Below are positions 41,977 through 50,732 of a stretch of 64,000 nt of DNA, piece by piece (position 1 is the first letter of the stretch; the number at the start of each line of letters is the position of its first letter). This DNA comes from Christensenella sp. UBA7102 (GTDB lineage: Bacteria; Bacillota; Clostridia; Christensenellales; UBA1750), in NCBI GenBank assembly GCA_002492415.1, contig DKYK01000031.1, positions 22,568 through 86,567 of the forward strand, in the 5' to 3' direction. The position numbers and the translations under genes were made by a program. Below the pieces are notes generated by a model that saw nothing but the letters and a program-made list of their open reading frames with translations, was not told the origin of the DNA and ran no database searches.

Positions 41977-43440
41977 ATGAACTACACGCAGAGCACGGCG
42001 CTGGAGATGGCGCGGGCAATCCGGGAGGGCAAGGTCACGTCCCCGGAGCTGGTGCAGGCGGCAAAGGCGCGCATTGAGGACGTGGACGGCAGTATCCGCG
42101 CGATGACGGCACTGGACTGGGAAGCGGCGATGCGGCGCGCCGAAGAAGTACAGGCGCGCATCGATCGTGGCGAGGACATGGGGCGGCTTGCGGGTGTGCC
42201 CATGGCGATTAAGGATAACATCTGCATGCGCGGGCTGCCCGCGGCGTGCGGCTCGAAGATGCTGCTGGAATTTAACCCGCCGTATGACGCGACGGCGGTG
42301 GATAAACTGCAGGGTGCGGGCGCGGTGATTGTGGGCCACACCAACATGGACGAATTTGCGATGGGCAGCACCACGGAGACGTCTTTTCACGGCGCGACGC
42401 ACAACCCATGGAACCTGCAGAAGACCCCCGGCGGGTCGTCGGGCGGGTCGGCGGCGGCGGTGGCGGCCTGCGAGCTGCCCTGCGCGCTGGGGTCGGATAC
42501 CGGCGGATCCATCCGCCAGCCGGCTGCCTTCTGCGGCGTGACGGGCTTTAAGCCGACTTACGGCGCGGTGTCGCGCTACGGGCTGATCGCGTATGCGTCC
42601 AGCCTGGACCAGATCGGACCGCTGGCGCGCGACGCGGCGGACTGCGCGGCGATCTACGACATCATTCATGGAAAAGACGTGCACGACGCGACCACGGTGG
42701 ACTCCGTGTGCGGCGCGCTGGACGCGCTGGACGGCGGCATTTGCGGGCTGCGCGTGGGCGTGCCGGAAGAGTATTTTGCAAAAGGGCTGGATGAGGACGT
42801 GCGGGCACGGGTGCTGGAGACGGCAGAGACGTTGAAGGGTTTGGGTGCGCAGGTGGAAAACTTCTCGCTGGGCATGGTCAAATACGCAGTGCCCGCCTAC
42901 TACATCCTGGCGTGCGCCGAAGCGTCGAGCAACTTGTCGCGCTTTGACGGCATCAAGTACGGCTACCGCGCGGACGAGGCGGAAGACATTGTGTCGCTGA
43001 TGAGCAGAAGCCGCACGGAAGGTTTTGGCAAAGAGGTGCGCAGGCGCATCCTGCTGGGCACGTTCGTGCTGTCGTCTGGATATTACGACGCATACTACGT
43101 CAAGGCGCTGAAGGTCAAGGCGCTCATCAAGCAGGCGTTTGACGCGGCGTTTGCAAAGTATGACGTGATCCTGTCGCCTGCGGCGCCCACCACGGCGCTG
43201 GGCATTGGACAGTCGCTGTCCGATCCGCTGAAGATGTATCTGGGCGACATCTACACGGTCTCGGTCAACCTTGCGGGGCTGCCGGCAGTGACTTTCCCCT
43301 GTGGATTTGACCGGGACGGCATGCCGGTGGGCGCGCAGTTGATCGGGCCGGCACATGGAGATAAGACCGTGCTGCGCGCGGCGGACGCGTTCCAGCGCGC
43401 GACGCGGTTTCACAAGATGACGAAGGGAGGCGCGCTGTGA
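41977..43440 (+). CDS. gatA: Asp/Glu-tRNA amidotransferase subunit A
   Basis: This 487-residue amidase-signature enzyme has the catalytic Lys in MAIKDNICMRG (near residue 77), the cis-Ser in TPGGSSGGSAAAVAA, and the nucleophile Ser in GSDTGGSIRQPA. It frees ammonia from glutamine and passes it to GatB. Its stop overlaps the gatB start. It has full family length. Confidence 0.96.
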   Translation: MNYTQSTALEMARAIREGKVTSPELVQAAKARIEDVDGSIRAMTALDWEAAMRRAEEVQARIDRGEDMGRLAGVPMAIKDNICMRGLPAACGSKMLLEFNPPYDATAVDKLQGAGAVIVGHTNMDEFAMGSTTETSFHGATHNPWNLQKTPGGSSGGSAAAVAACELPCALGSDTGGSIRQPAAFCGVTGFKPTYGAVSRYGLIAYASSLDQIGPLARDAADCAAIYDIIHGKDVHDATTVDSVCGALDALDGGICGLRVGVPEEYFAKGLDEDVRARVLETAETLKGLGAQVENFSLGMVKYAVPAYYILACAEASSNLSRFDGIKYGYRADEAEDIVSLMSRSRTEGFGKEVRRRILLGTFVLSSGYYDAYYVKALKVKALIKQAFDAAFAKYDVILSPAAPTTALGIGQSLSDPLKMYLGDIYTVSVNLAGLPAVTFPCGFDRDGMPVGAQLIGPAHGDKTVLRAADAFQRATRFHKMTKGGAL

Positions 43441-44873
43441 TGAAGTGGGAGCTGGTTTGCGGTCTTGAGGTGCATGTGGAGATGAACACACGCACCAAGA
43501 TATTCTGCGGCTGCACGACGGAGTTCGGCGGCGCGCCCAACACGCATGTGTGCCCCGTGTGCACCGGTCAGCCGGGCGCGCTGCCCGTGCTCAACCGCCA
43601 GGTGGTGGAAAACGCGATGATGACGGGGCTTGCGCTGGGCTGCGACATCACGCGGCTGACGCGCTTTGACCGAAAGAACTACTTTTATCCCGACCTGCCC
43701 AAGGCGTATCAGATCAGCCAGCTGTACGCGCCCATCTGCACCAAGGGCGGCATCGAGGTTACGACCGAAGAGGGGAAGAAGAAATTCATCCGCTTGCACG
43801 AGATCCATATGGAAGAGGACGCGGGCAAACTGGTGCACGACCCGTGGACGGAGAGTACGCTGTGCGATTACAACCGCTGCGGCGTGCCGCTGATGGAGAT
43901 TGTGACCGAGCCGGACTTCCGCTCGGCGCACGAGGTGATTGACTTCTTGACGAAGCTGCGCAGCACGCTGCAGTTTCTGGGTGTGTCGGACTGCAAGATG
44001 CAGGAGGGCTCCATCCGCGCTGACCTGAACATATCCGTGCGGCCCGCGGGCGGCGACAAGCTGGGCACGCGCACCGAGATGAAGAACATGAACTCCTTCA
44101 AGGCCATCGCCCGCGCCATCGACACCGAGGCCAGGCGCCAGATCGAGACGCTGGAGTCGGGCAATAAAGTGGTGCAGGAGACGCGCCGCTGGGACGACAA
44201 CAAAGACGCGTCCTTCGCGATGCGCTCCAAGGAGAACGCGCAGGACTACCGCTACTTTCCCGAGCCCGACCTGCCGCCGGTGTACATTGACGACGCGTGG
44301 CTGGACAAGGTGCGGGGCAGCCTGCCCGAGCTGGCTGACGCCAAGCGTGTGCGCTATCGCGAGCAGTACAGGCTGACGGAGCACGACATCGGCATACTGT
44401 GCCAGAGCGCGCGACTGTGCAGGCTACTCGAGGAGCTGGTGGCGCTGGGCACGGAGCCCAAGGAGGCCGCCAACTGGATCCTTAGCGAGGTACTGCGGCT
44501 GTGCAAGGAGGCGGGCTTGGACGCGGGCGACCTGCAGCTGGACGCGGGCAGGCTGGCGCACATCATAGAGCTTTTGACCGCGGGCAAGCTGACGCGCGCG
44601 TCGGCCCGGCAGGCGCTGGAGGCGGTGTTTGCAGACGACGCGGACGTGGACGCATTCATCCGGGAGAAGGGGCTGCTGGTGGAGCGCGACGCGGGCGCTG
44701 TGGCGGCGGCGGTAGATCAGGTGCTGCGCGACAACCCCGACGCGGTGAAGAAGTTCCGCACGGGCAACGAAAAGGTCTACGGCTTTTTAACGGGCCAGTG
44801 CATGAAGCTGCTGCGCGGCAAGGCCGACCCCAAGGACGTCAACGCGGCGCTGCGCGAGGCGCTTGCCCAATAG
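43440..44873 (+). CDS. gatB: Asp/Glu-tRNA amidotransferase subunit B
   Basis: This 477-residue protein has the opening WELVCGLEVHVE, zinc cysteines in FCGCTTEFG and HVCPVC, the kinase-like cradle (HMEEDAGKLVHD, FRSAHEV) and the C-terminal YqeY-like tail. GatB binds the mischarged tRNA, activates its side chain with ATP and amidates it. ATG 43440 shares its A with the gatA stop (TGATG); GGGAGG precedes it. It is the last gene of the T-box operon. Confidence 0.96.
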   Translation: MKWELVCGLEVHVEMNTRTKIFCGCTTEFGGAPNTHVCPVCTGQPGALPVLNRQVVENAMMTGLALGCDITRLTRFDRKNYFYPDLPKAYQISQLYAPICTKGGIEVTTEEGKKKFIRLHEIHMEEDAGKLVHDPWTESTLCDYNRCGVPLMEIVTEPDFRSAHEVIDFLTKLRSTLQFLGVSDCKMQEGSIRADLNISVRPAGGDKLGTRTEMKNMNSFKAIARAIDTEARRQIETLESGNKVVQETRRWDDNKDASFAMRSKENAQDYRYFPEPDLPPVYIDDAWLDKVRGSLPELADAKRVRYREQYRLTEHDIGILCQSARLCRLLEELVALGTEPKEAANWILSEVLRLCKEAGLDAGDLQLDAGRLAHIIELLTAGKLTRASARQALEAVFADDADVDAFIREKGLLVERDAGAVAAAVDQVLRDNPDAVKKFRTGNEKVYGFLTGQCMKLLRGKADPKDVNAALREALAQ

Positions 44874-44895
44874 CGTATATAAATAGAATAGAAAA

Positions 44896-44927
44896 AGAGA
44901 TGCGGTTTCGTGAGGAATCGCATCTCT
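44896..44927 (+). terminator. Terminator of the aspS-gatCAB operon
   Basis: AGAGATGCG / CGCATCTCT arms with inner pairing GTTTC/GAATC enclose GTGAG, followed by GCAGATTTTT. Confidence 0.7.
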
Positions 44928-45031
44928 GCAGATTTTTGGAGGAATTTGCTTGATTTATCTGAATCGATCCAGTAACATACAGCGGGAAACGGTGCTTAAT
45001 TGAGTGAGAGACAAAATATGGAGGTGAGAGC

Positions 45032-45592
45032 ATGGAGGATGCACAGATCGTTGAGCTATATCTGAAACGGGAGGAGTCGGCGGTCGACCACACCGCGCAG
45101 AAATACGGAGCCCGTCTGCGCCTACTGGCCGGGGGGATCGTGCGGGATGTGCATACTGCGCAGGAATGCGAAAACGACGTGTATCTGGAGGCGTGGCGCA
45201 GCATACCTCCGCATGCGCCGCGCGACTATCTGTATGCGTTTCTGGCACGCATCACGCGGCACATTGCGCTCAACCGCTGCAGGGAGCGCGCAAGGCTCAA
45301 GCGCAGCGCCCACGTTGCACAGCTGAGCCGGGAGATGGAGGAATGCATCCCCGCGCCGGACGATGCGGCGTGCCGGCTGGATGCGCAGGAGCTTGCCCGT
45401 GCGCTGAACGATTTTCTTGCGACACTCAGCAAAGAGAAGCGGAATCTGTTTCTGCGGCGGTACTGGTATCTGGATTCGATTACGGAGATAGCCGCGCACA
45501 GCGGACTGTCGCAGGGAAATGTGCGAGTGACGCTGCACCGCATCCGTGCCGCGATGCGGGAATACCTGATCAAGGAGGGATATGAACTGTGA
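45032..45592 (+). CDS. ECF-type RNA polymerase sigma factor
   Basis: This 186-residue protein has region 2 with AQECENDVYLEAWRSIPP (residues about 46-63) and ITRHIALNRCRERAR, and region 4 with a helix-turn-helix SITEIAAHSGLSQGNVRVTLHRIRAAM. It directs polymerase to a small regulon, likely a stress response. GGAGGTGAGAGC precedes ATG 45032. Its stop overlaps the start of the membrane protein at 45589, the usual order for sigma and anti-sigma. Confidence 0.9.
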   Translation: MEDAQIVELYLKREESAVDHTAQKYGARLRLLAGGIVRDVHTAQECENDVYLEAWRSIPPHAPRDYLYAFLARITRHIALNRCRERARLKRSAHVAQLSREMEECIPAPDDAACRLDAQELARALNDFLATLSKEKRNLFLRRYWYLDSITEIAAHSGLSQGNVRVTLHRIRAAMREYLIKEGYEL

Positions 45593-46437
45593 GAGGCAAG
45601 GAATTGCTGGAGAAAATGGAGTATGCTGCGCCGGAATACATCGAGACGGCTGAGCGCATGACGCGCGTTCGCGGGAAAGCTTACCGATGGATCGCGGCGG
45701 TGGCGTGCATCGCGCTGGTGGCGTTGGGGCTGGCGGGACTGCGGTTGTACACCGCACCGTCGGTAGTACAGCCGGTGCGGCAGAGTGCGTTTGCGGCAGA
45801 TGCGCCTGCGGGAATGCGCAAAACCTTCAACTATAATGGCTGGCGCTATGTGTTTCTGGAAAATGGAAGCACCTACCTGCTGGAGCCGGAACAGCTGGGC
45901 GAGCAGCTGGGCAGTCTGGATAGCACGGCGAACTTTGCTGCGGGCGGTACGCTGATTCGGGTCAATGGGTATGATCCTCTGTTCCGCGTTGCGGTGGAAT
46001 GGGAAGGTGACTACTATCTGGGCGAACGGGTCGGCGCGGCGGACGGCTCTGAGATGGACGCAGCAGAATACATTTCGGCGGCAGGGTTCGAGCAGAACGT
46101 GGAGAAGATCGAGATCTGCGACCATTTTGGCCGCGAAGCGCAGGACACGCTGACCGGCAGGCGTGCAAAGCAGCTGCTGGCGCTGCTTACGGAGGCACAG
46201 CCGGCGAACCTGACCAATCAGGAGTATGAGCGCATTGCCCGTGCGCAGAGCGAAGGAAGGTCGTACCGGCTGCGTCTGCTGCTGAACGATACGACGCAGA
46301 CGGGTATGTATGTGATCCCGTCGATGTCCATTGTTATGATCGGTGACAACCGTTATGTGCTGCCGGAGGAAACGGCGCAGGAACTGGAAGCGATGTTTGA
46401 AGGACTGACGGTGCAGACACAGCTGCCGCAGAGGTAA
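45589..46437 (+). CDS. Membrane-anchored probable anti-sigma factor
   Basis: This 282-residue protein has a short cytosolic N-terminus (KELLEKMEYAAPEYIETAERM), one membrane helix at about 35-54 and a large extracytoplasmic domain with no family I recognise. The GTG start overlaps the sigma-factor stop (GTGA). The layout is that of an anti-sigma factor that holds the sigma protein at the membrane until an outside signal arrives; this role is inferred from position and topology. Confidence 0.75.
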   Translation: MRGKELLEKMEYAAPEYIETAERMTRVRGKAYRWIAAVACIALVALGLAGLRLYTAPSVVQPVRQSAFAADAPAGMRKTFNYNGWRYVFLENGSTYLLEPEQLGEQLGSLDSTANFAAGGTLIRVNGYDPLFRVAVEWEGDYYLGERVGAADGSEMDAAEYISAAGFEQNVEKIEICDHFGREAQDTLTGRRAKQLLALLTEAQPANLTNQEYERIARAQSEGRSYRLRLLLNDTTQTGMYVIPSMSIVMIGDNRYVLPEETAQELEAMFEGLTVQTQLPQR

Positions 46438-46443
46438 GCAAAA

Positions 46444-46476
46444 GAGGTGCGATTTCTGGGAAGATCGCACCTCCTT
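46444..46476. terminator. Terminator between anti-sigma and serine hydrolase genes
   Basis: Perfect arms GAGGTGCGAT (46444-46453) and ATCGCACCTC (46464-46473), then CTTTG. It serves both convergent genes. Confidence 0.8.
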
Positions 46477-46496
46477 TGCTGTGTTTTTGGGTAGAA

Positions 46497-48386
46497 TCAG
46501 CCGATGGAATCCAACTGGGAGCAGAGGGTTTGGAAGGCCTCGCGGATGGCGGGGGAGGTGAGGCGGATGAGGGCGGTGTCGTAGTCCGTGAGCAGGATGC
46601 GGTCGATCTCGCCTTTACGGGGAGCGAGGTCTCCGGTGAAGCGGGCGGCAAAGAGCGCGACGTGCTTGATGGTGTTTTCGCCCTTGGGGTAGGCGATGTC
46701 GCAGCGCAGGTCGCCTACCAGGCTGGCATGGGCGCCGGTTTCCTCCTGGATCTCGCGCAGGGCGGCTTCCTGTGCTGTTTCACCTGGTTCCAGATGCCCC
46801 TTTGGCAGGCCGATGTGGCCGTCGGTTTCCACGACGAGCGCGTATTGGCGCTTGCATTCCTGTTGTGTGAATAGCACGGCGCCAGCGGCGTACTCGTGCG
46901 CTTTCCCGTCGGGAAGCAGGGTACCGGTTGCGTAACCCTGGTATTCGCCCAGGAACCATTCGGCGTTCTTTTTGGCGGCGACGGTGAGGGTATTGTCGTC
47001 GAAATGGAGGGTGAACTGGAGGGTGCCGAAGCACACGTCGCAGACATAAACGGTCAGGTGCAGCGTGCGTGCGTCCTTCCAGGCGGCGCTGGCAAAGGCG
47101 CGCAGCGAGCGGCCGCCGGGGTGACCGATGTCCATCGTGTAGGTGGAAGGCTCGGTTAGCTCGAATTGGACGGGCTTTCCGAAGCCGAAGGGGATCTCGT
47201 GCGCGCCGGCGGCGTTTTCGTAGGCGAGATGGCCGGTACGGCCGAGGGTGAGGCGGGCGGTTTTCCAGCCCAGTTCGTTTTCGGGGAAAGTGTAGGTGCG
47301 GCCGGAAACGGTCGGAGCAAGGGGGGAGTCGAACGCACCCTCCTCGGTGCGCAGCGTCAGGCTGTCTGCCAGCGCGGCGAGGCCTGCGTAAGCTGCGGGA
47401 TTCTCGGGCAGAGGGGAGTAGACTGAGCGCAGCAGGTGGCGGCGGACGCTGCCCAGCTGGATCTCGCGGGCGGAGGGCATGGCCTGCGTATCGCCGGTGA
47501 TGACCACCAGCAGGTCGCGTCCGGGGTAGCAAAAGCCCTGCTGGCTGCCCATGCCGTAGAAGCTGAAGCCGCCCTCGCGCGAGCGCCAGAGCTGGTAGCC
47601 GTAGCCCTGCTGGTGCTCCCAGTTGTCGTTGTTGAGCGTGTTGTCGACCTGGTAGGCAGTGGCTTCTTCCATGTAATTGCGAGGGAGGATCTGTACGCCG
47701 TCCAATTCGCCCATGTGCATGCACAGGTAGGCGAATTTTGCAAAGTCGCGCGCGGAGCACAGTACGCCGCTGCCGCCCCAAGCGTGGCCACAGGGGGTGC
47801 GCACGCACTGGATGCCGGGACTCATGCCCAGCTTATCGAACACGCGCGGTCGCAGGTAGTCCACGAAGGTGCGACCGGTGACGCGCTCGAGAATGACGCA
47901 CAGCATCACCGTGCAGGTAGTGTTGTACTGGAAGATGGAGCCCGGACGATGGCTGGGCGGCGTGCGGAACCAGGTGTCCACCCAGTCCATGTCGGGCGGG
48001 TTTTGGTCCATGTGATAGGTGTTGTCGGAGTGGCAATCCGTCATGCGCAGCATATCGCGGATGGTAGCGGATTTGAGCCAAGGATGCAGGTCGGGCGTGT
48101 CGTACTCGGGGAAAAACTGCGCCACGCGGTCAGTCAGGCGCAGCAGGCCCTCGCTTTGGGCCAAGCCAATGGCCACGGACACGAAGGACTTGGAGCAGGA
48201 GTACAGCCGGTGAGGCTCGTCCAGCGTCATGGGCGAAAACGCACCCTCAAAGATCAGTGCGCCGTCCTTGATGACGGAGATGGTGTGCAGGCAGTGGCGC
48301 GCGTCCAGCAGTTCGCGCACGAAGTCCGCCACGGCGTCGGAGGGGATGCCCACGCTCTCGGGCGTGGCCTTTCGGAAGGTCAGCAT
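46497..48386 (-). CDS. Class C beta-lactamase-like serine hydrolase fused to a Nudix domain
   Basis: One uninterrupted 629-residue frame. Residues 1-335 form a penicillin-binding/class C fold with SxxK at 63-66 (SCSK) and the second-element FQYNT at 152-156. A beta-rich middle (340-475) follows. Residues about 497-629 are a Nudix hydrolase whose box runs from G530 to G551 (G x5 E x7 RE xx EE x G) preceded by GLPKG, as in diadenosine polyphosphate hydrolases. No signal peptide is present, so both halves should be cytosolic. ATG 48386 follows AGGAGG. Such hydrolases are usually separate proteins. The substrates of both domains are unknown. Confidence 0.85.
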   Translation of the reverse strand: MLTFRKATPESVGIPSDAVADFVRELLDARHCLHTISVIKDGALIFEGAFSPMTLDEPHRLYSCSKSFVSVAIGLAQSEGLLRLTDRVAQFFPEYDTPDLHPWLKSATIRDMLRMTDCHSDNTYHMDQNPPDMDWVDTWFRTPPSHRPGSIFQYNTTCTVMLCVILERVTGRTFVDYLRPRVFDKLGMSPGIQCVRTPCGHAWGGSGVLCSARDFAKFAYLCMHMGELDGVQILPRNYMEEATAYQVDNTLNNDNWEHQQGYGYQLWRSREGGFSFYGMGSQQGFCYPGRDLLVVITGDTQAMPSAREIQLGSVRRHLLRSVYSPLPENPAAYAGLAALADSLTLRTEEGAFDSPLAPTVSGRTYTFPENELGWKTARLTLGRTGHLAYENAAGAHEIPFGFGKPVQFELTEPSTYTMDIGHPGGRSLRAFASAAWKDARTLHLTVYVCDVCFGTLQFTLHFDDNTLTVAAKKNAEWFLGEYQGYATGTLLPDGKAHEYAAGAVLFTQQECKRQYALVVETDGHIGLPKGHLEPGETAQEAALREIQEETGAHASLVGDLRCDIAYPKGENTIKHVALFAARFTGDLAPRKGEIDRILLTDYDTALIRLTSPAIREAFQTLCSQLDSIG

Positions 48387-48429
48387 GGCGATTCGCCTCC
48401 TGATGGATCTGAGTTTTGGAGTCAGCATC

Positions 48430-48458
48430 AGTATAGCACAGGCGGGATGCGGAGAAAA
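48430..48458 (-). promoter_or_regulatory. Extended -10 promoter of the hydrolase-Nudix gene
   Basis: On the minus strand TATACT (48430-48435) is preceded by TGC (extended -10), with a poor -35 TTTTCT 17 bases upstream. Confidence 0.45.
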
Positions 48459-48476
48459 GACATACAAACGCACAGG

Positions 48477-48505
48477 TTGCGCAAAAATTCATCGTCGTGT
48501 ATACT
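48477..48505 (+). promoter_or_regulatory. Promoter of the ROK/PfkB/YesNM unit
   Basis: TTGCGC (48477-48482), 17 bases and TATACT (48500-48505), 44 bases before the ROK start. Confidence 0.7.
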
Positions 48506-48548
48506 GAATGTAAGAAAAGTTAGACATAAATAAAAAGGAGGAGCGCGC

Positions 48549-49640
48549 ATGACGCTGACGGCAAGACAGGTCCGAAATCACAACCGACGAACCATCTACA
48601 AGCTGCTGCTGCGCATGGGGCGCACCACCAAGACCGAGCTTGCGACGCTGAGCGGGCTGAGCGTGCCCACCGTGCTCAAGATCGTATCCCATCTGGAGAA
48701 AAGAGGATTGGTGCGGCAGGACGAGGAGACGCAGCTTCTGCAGGCGCAGGGGCGTCCGCCGCAGGTGCTGCGCTTCTGCGCAGATCGAGCGGTTGTCATT
48801 GGTGCGCGCTGCGAGGGGGAGTTGCTGTATGCGGGGCTGGTCAACCTCAGCGGCCGAGTGCGCGGCCTGCGCGCCCAGCCCCTGCGCTGCGGTTTTGAGC
48901 GGTTGGTGTGCAGCGAGCTGCCCGCGCTTGTCGAGGGATTGTTGCAGCAGATGGGCGTGGAGCGCAGCAGGCTGATCGGCGTGGGCCTGGGCGTCCCTGC
49001 AGTGCGCGAGCCAGATGGCAGCGCCGTGTATGGCGAGGCATTCATGGGCAGGCCCGGGCGCGTGCCCGTGGGAGAACAGCTTGCGCAGCTGCACGAGCGC
49101 CTGGGCGTGCCGGTGCTGATGGAAAACGGCGCGCACCTGGCGGCGTTGGGCGAGTATGCCGTGCTGCGGCGTCACCAGGAAGATTTTCTGTACCTGGGCC
49201 TGGGCGAGCAGGTCAGCTGCGGCGTGGTCGCGGGAGGACGGCTGGAGAGTGGAGTGCATGGACAATGCGGCGAGATCGGCCACATGCGCATGTGCGGGGA
49301 TGAGACGCTGAACGAATTGGCGGGACGGCGGGCGTTGGAGCGGCGCTTCGGGCCTCTCGGGCAGGAAAATCGGCAGCGCATCGTGGATTATGTGGCGCCG
49401 CTGTTGGCCGACGCGATTCACAAGCTGACGCTGGGGCGCGATGCGCAGGCACTGTCCGTGGGCGGCGTTACGGCATCCATGCTGGGGCCGGGACTGATCG
49501 CCGCGCTGCAGCGCGAGCTGGATGCGAAAATGCTGATTCACCTGCCCGTGCAGCGGCAGGTCTGCCCCACGCCTGCGGTGCTTGGCGCGGCAATCCAGGT
49601 CATGCGCATGAACCTGGATGCGATTATCGAGGAAGATTGA
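48549..49640 (+). CDS. ROK-family transcription regulator, catalytically inactive form
   Basis: This 363-residue protein has a MarR-like HTH at about 15-55 (TKTELATLSGLSVPTVLKIVSHLEKRGLV) and a ROK sugar-kinase fold. The catalytic Asp normally found in N-D-A is Gly here (ENGAHLAALGE), and the zinc motif C-x-C-G-x2-G-C after GHM is missing: GHMRMCGDETLNELAG jumps straight to the next helix. It should therefore sense a sugar without phosphorylating it. AAGGAGG precedes ATG 48549. It leads the five-gene unit. Confidence 0.85.
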   Translation: MTLTARQVRNHNRRTIYKLLLRMGRTTKTELATLSGLSVPTVLKIVSHLEKRGLVRQDEETQLLQAQGRPPQVLRFCADRAVVIGARCEGELLYAGLVNLSGRVRGLRAQPLRCGFERLVCSELPALVEGLLQQMGVERSRLIGVGLGVPAVREPDGSAVYGEAFMGRPGRVPVGEQLAQLHERLGVPVLMENGAHLAALGEYAVLRRHQEDFLYLGLGEQVSCGVVAGGRLESGVHGQCGEIGHMRMCGDETLNELAGRRALERRFGPLGQENRQRIVDYVAPLLADAIHKLTLGRDAQALSVGGVTASMLGPGLIAALQRELDAKMLIHLPVQRQVCPTPAVLGAAIQVMRMNLDAIIEED

Positions 49641-49666
49641 AAGAACAAATGACGGAGGATGGACAG

Positions 49667-50731
49667 ATGGAGCAGACGCAGAATCGCAGAATGCGCGTGA
49701 CGGCGGGATTTGACGGGTATGTGGATACCATTTCGCGCGTGGTGAAGCAAAAAGGCGCGGAAGGCGGCGTGGAGTACTTTTCTACGATTGCGGAATTTGG
49801 CGCGTATGTGACGGCCAAGGCGGGCAAAAGCGCTTCCATAGAACTTCGGACGCAGCGGATGCGCGCGGGGGGCAATCTGCCGCTGTTCGCGCTTGCGCTG
49901 TGCGCCCTGGGCGTGGAGGTGACGGCGATGGGCGCGATGGGCTGGCCGCAGCTGCATCCCGCGTTTGCGGAGCTGGCGCAGCACCCGCTGTGCACGGTGC
50001 GCTCCGTGGCGCAGCCGGGCCTGTGCGACGCGATTGAGTTTGACGACGGCAAGCTGATGCTGGCGCACAACGAGGACATCGAAGCGCTGGATGCGCGCAT
50101 GCTGCGCGGACGGCTGGGCGCGGGTGAGGCGGAGCGGCTGTTTGCCGACTGCGACCTTGCGGCGTTTATGAACTGGAGCGAGGTGGTGCGCGCCACTTCC
50201 ATCTGGAAGGAGCTGGCGGGGAGCCTTTCGCGACCGCTACTGGTGGATCTGTCCGATTGCTCTGCGCGCAGCGGAGGAGAGATCCGCGAAATGTTCTCGC
50301 TGCTTTCCCTGCTGGCGCGGCGGGTGCCGGTGATATTGTCCGTAAACAAAAACGAGCTGGAGCAGCTGGGAAGGGGCCTGGAACTTGCAGACATGCACCC
50401 GGTGGAGCTGGCGCAGACGCTGCACGAGCGGCTCAGCGGCGCGCGCGTGGTGGTGCATCTGACGTCAGGCGCTTTCTGCGTCTGCCGCGCGGGGCTGGTG
50501 TCGCGCAAAAACGTACATTTTGACAAACCCGTGCTCTCCACAGGCGGAGGGGACAATTTCAATGCGGGGTTGGCGCTGGGGCTGCTGAGCGGCCTGGATA
50601 TGGCCGATTGCCTGACGATGGGCAATGCGGTGTCGGGCTACTACGTCAGCCACGGGATCAGCCCGACGCTGGAGCAGGCCGCGGAGCTGGCGCGCTCGGG
50701 CGCGTATGACGAAGAACTGACAGAGGTGTGA
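49667..50731 (+). CDS. PfkB-family carbohydrate kinase
   Basis: This 354-residue ribokinase-like protein has the N-terminal AGFDGYVDTISRVV with a substrate Asp, RMRAGGNLPL (GGN loop) and the catalytic motif STGGGDNFNAG near residue 300, with GGGD in place of the usual GAGD. It probably phosphorylates the sugar perceived by its neighbours. ATG 49667 has GGAGG six to ten bases upstream; ATG 49649 is possible. It lies 1 base before the response regulator gene. Confidence 0.82.
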   Translation: MEQTQNRRMRVTAGFDGYVDTISRVVKQKGAEGGVEYFSTIAEFGAYVTAKAGKSASIELRTQRMRAGGNLPLFALALCALGVEVTAMGAMGWPQLHPAFAELAQHPLCTVRSVAQPGLCDAIEFDDGKLMLAHNEDIEALDARMLRGRLGAGEAERLFADCDLAAFMNWSEVVRATSIWKELAGSLSRPLLVDLSDCSARSGGEIREMFSLLSLLARRVPVILSVNKNELEQLGRGLELADMHPVELAQTLHERLSGARVVVHLTSGAFCVCRAGLVSRKNVHFDKPVLSTGGGDNFNAGLALGLLSGLDMADCLTMGNAVSGYYVSHGISPTLEQAAELARSGAYDEELTEV

Positions 50732-50732
50732 T

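Noticed and set aside
44930..45031. An ECF autoregulated promoter (GGAAAC-like) before the sigma gene.
   Set aside because: GGGAAACGG is present but no matching -10 element is clear at the usual spacing.
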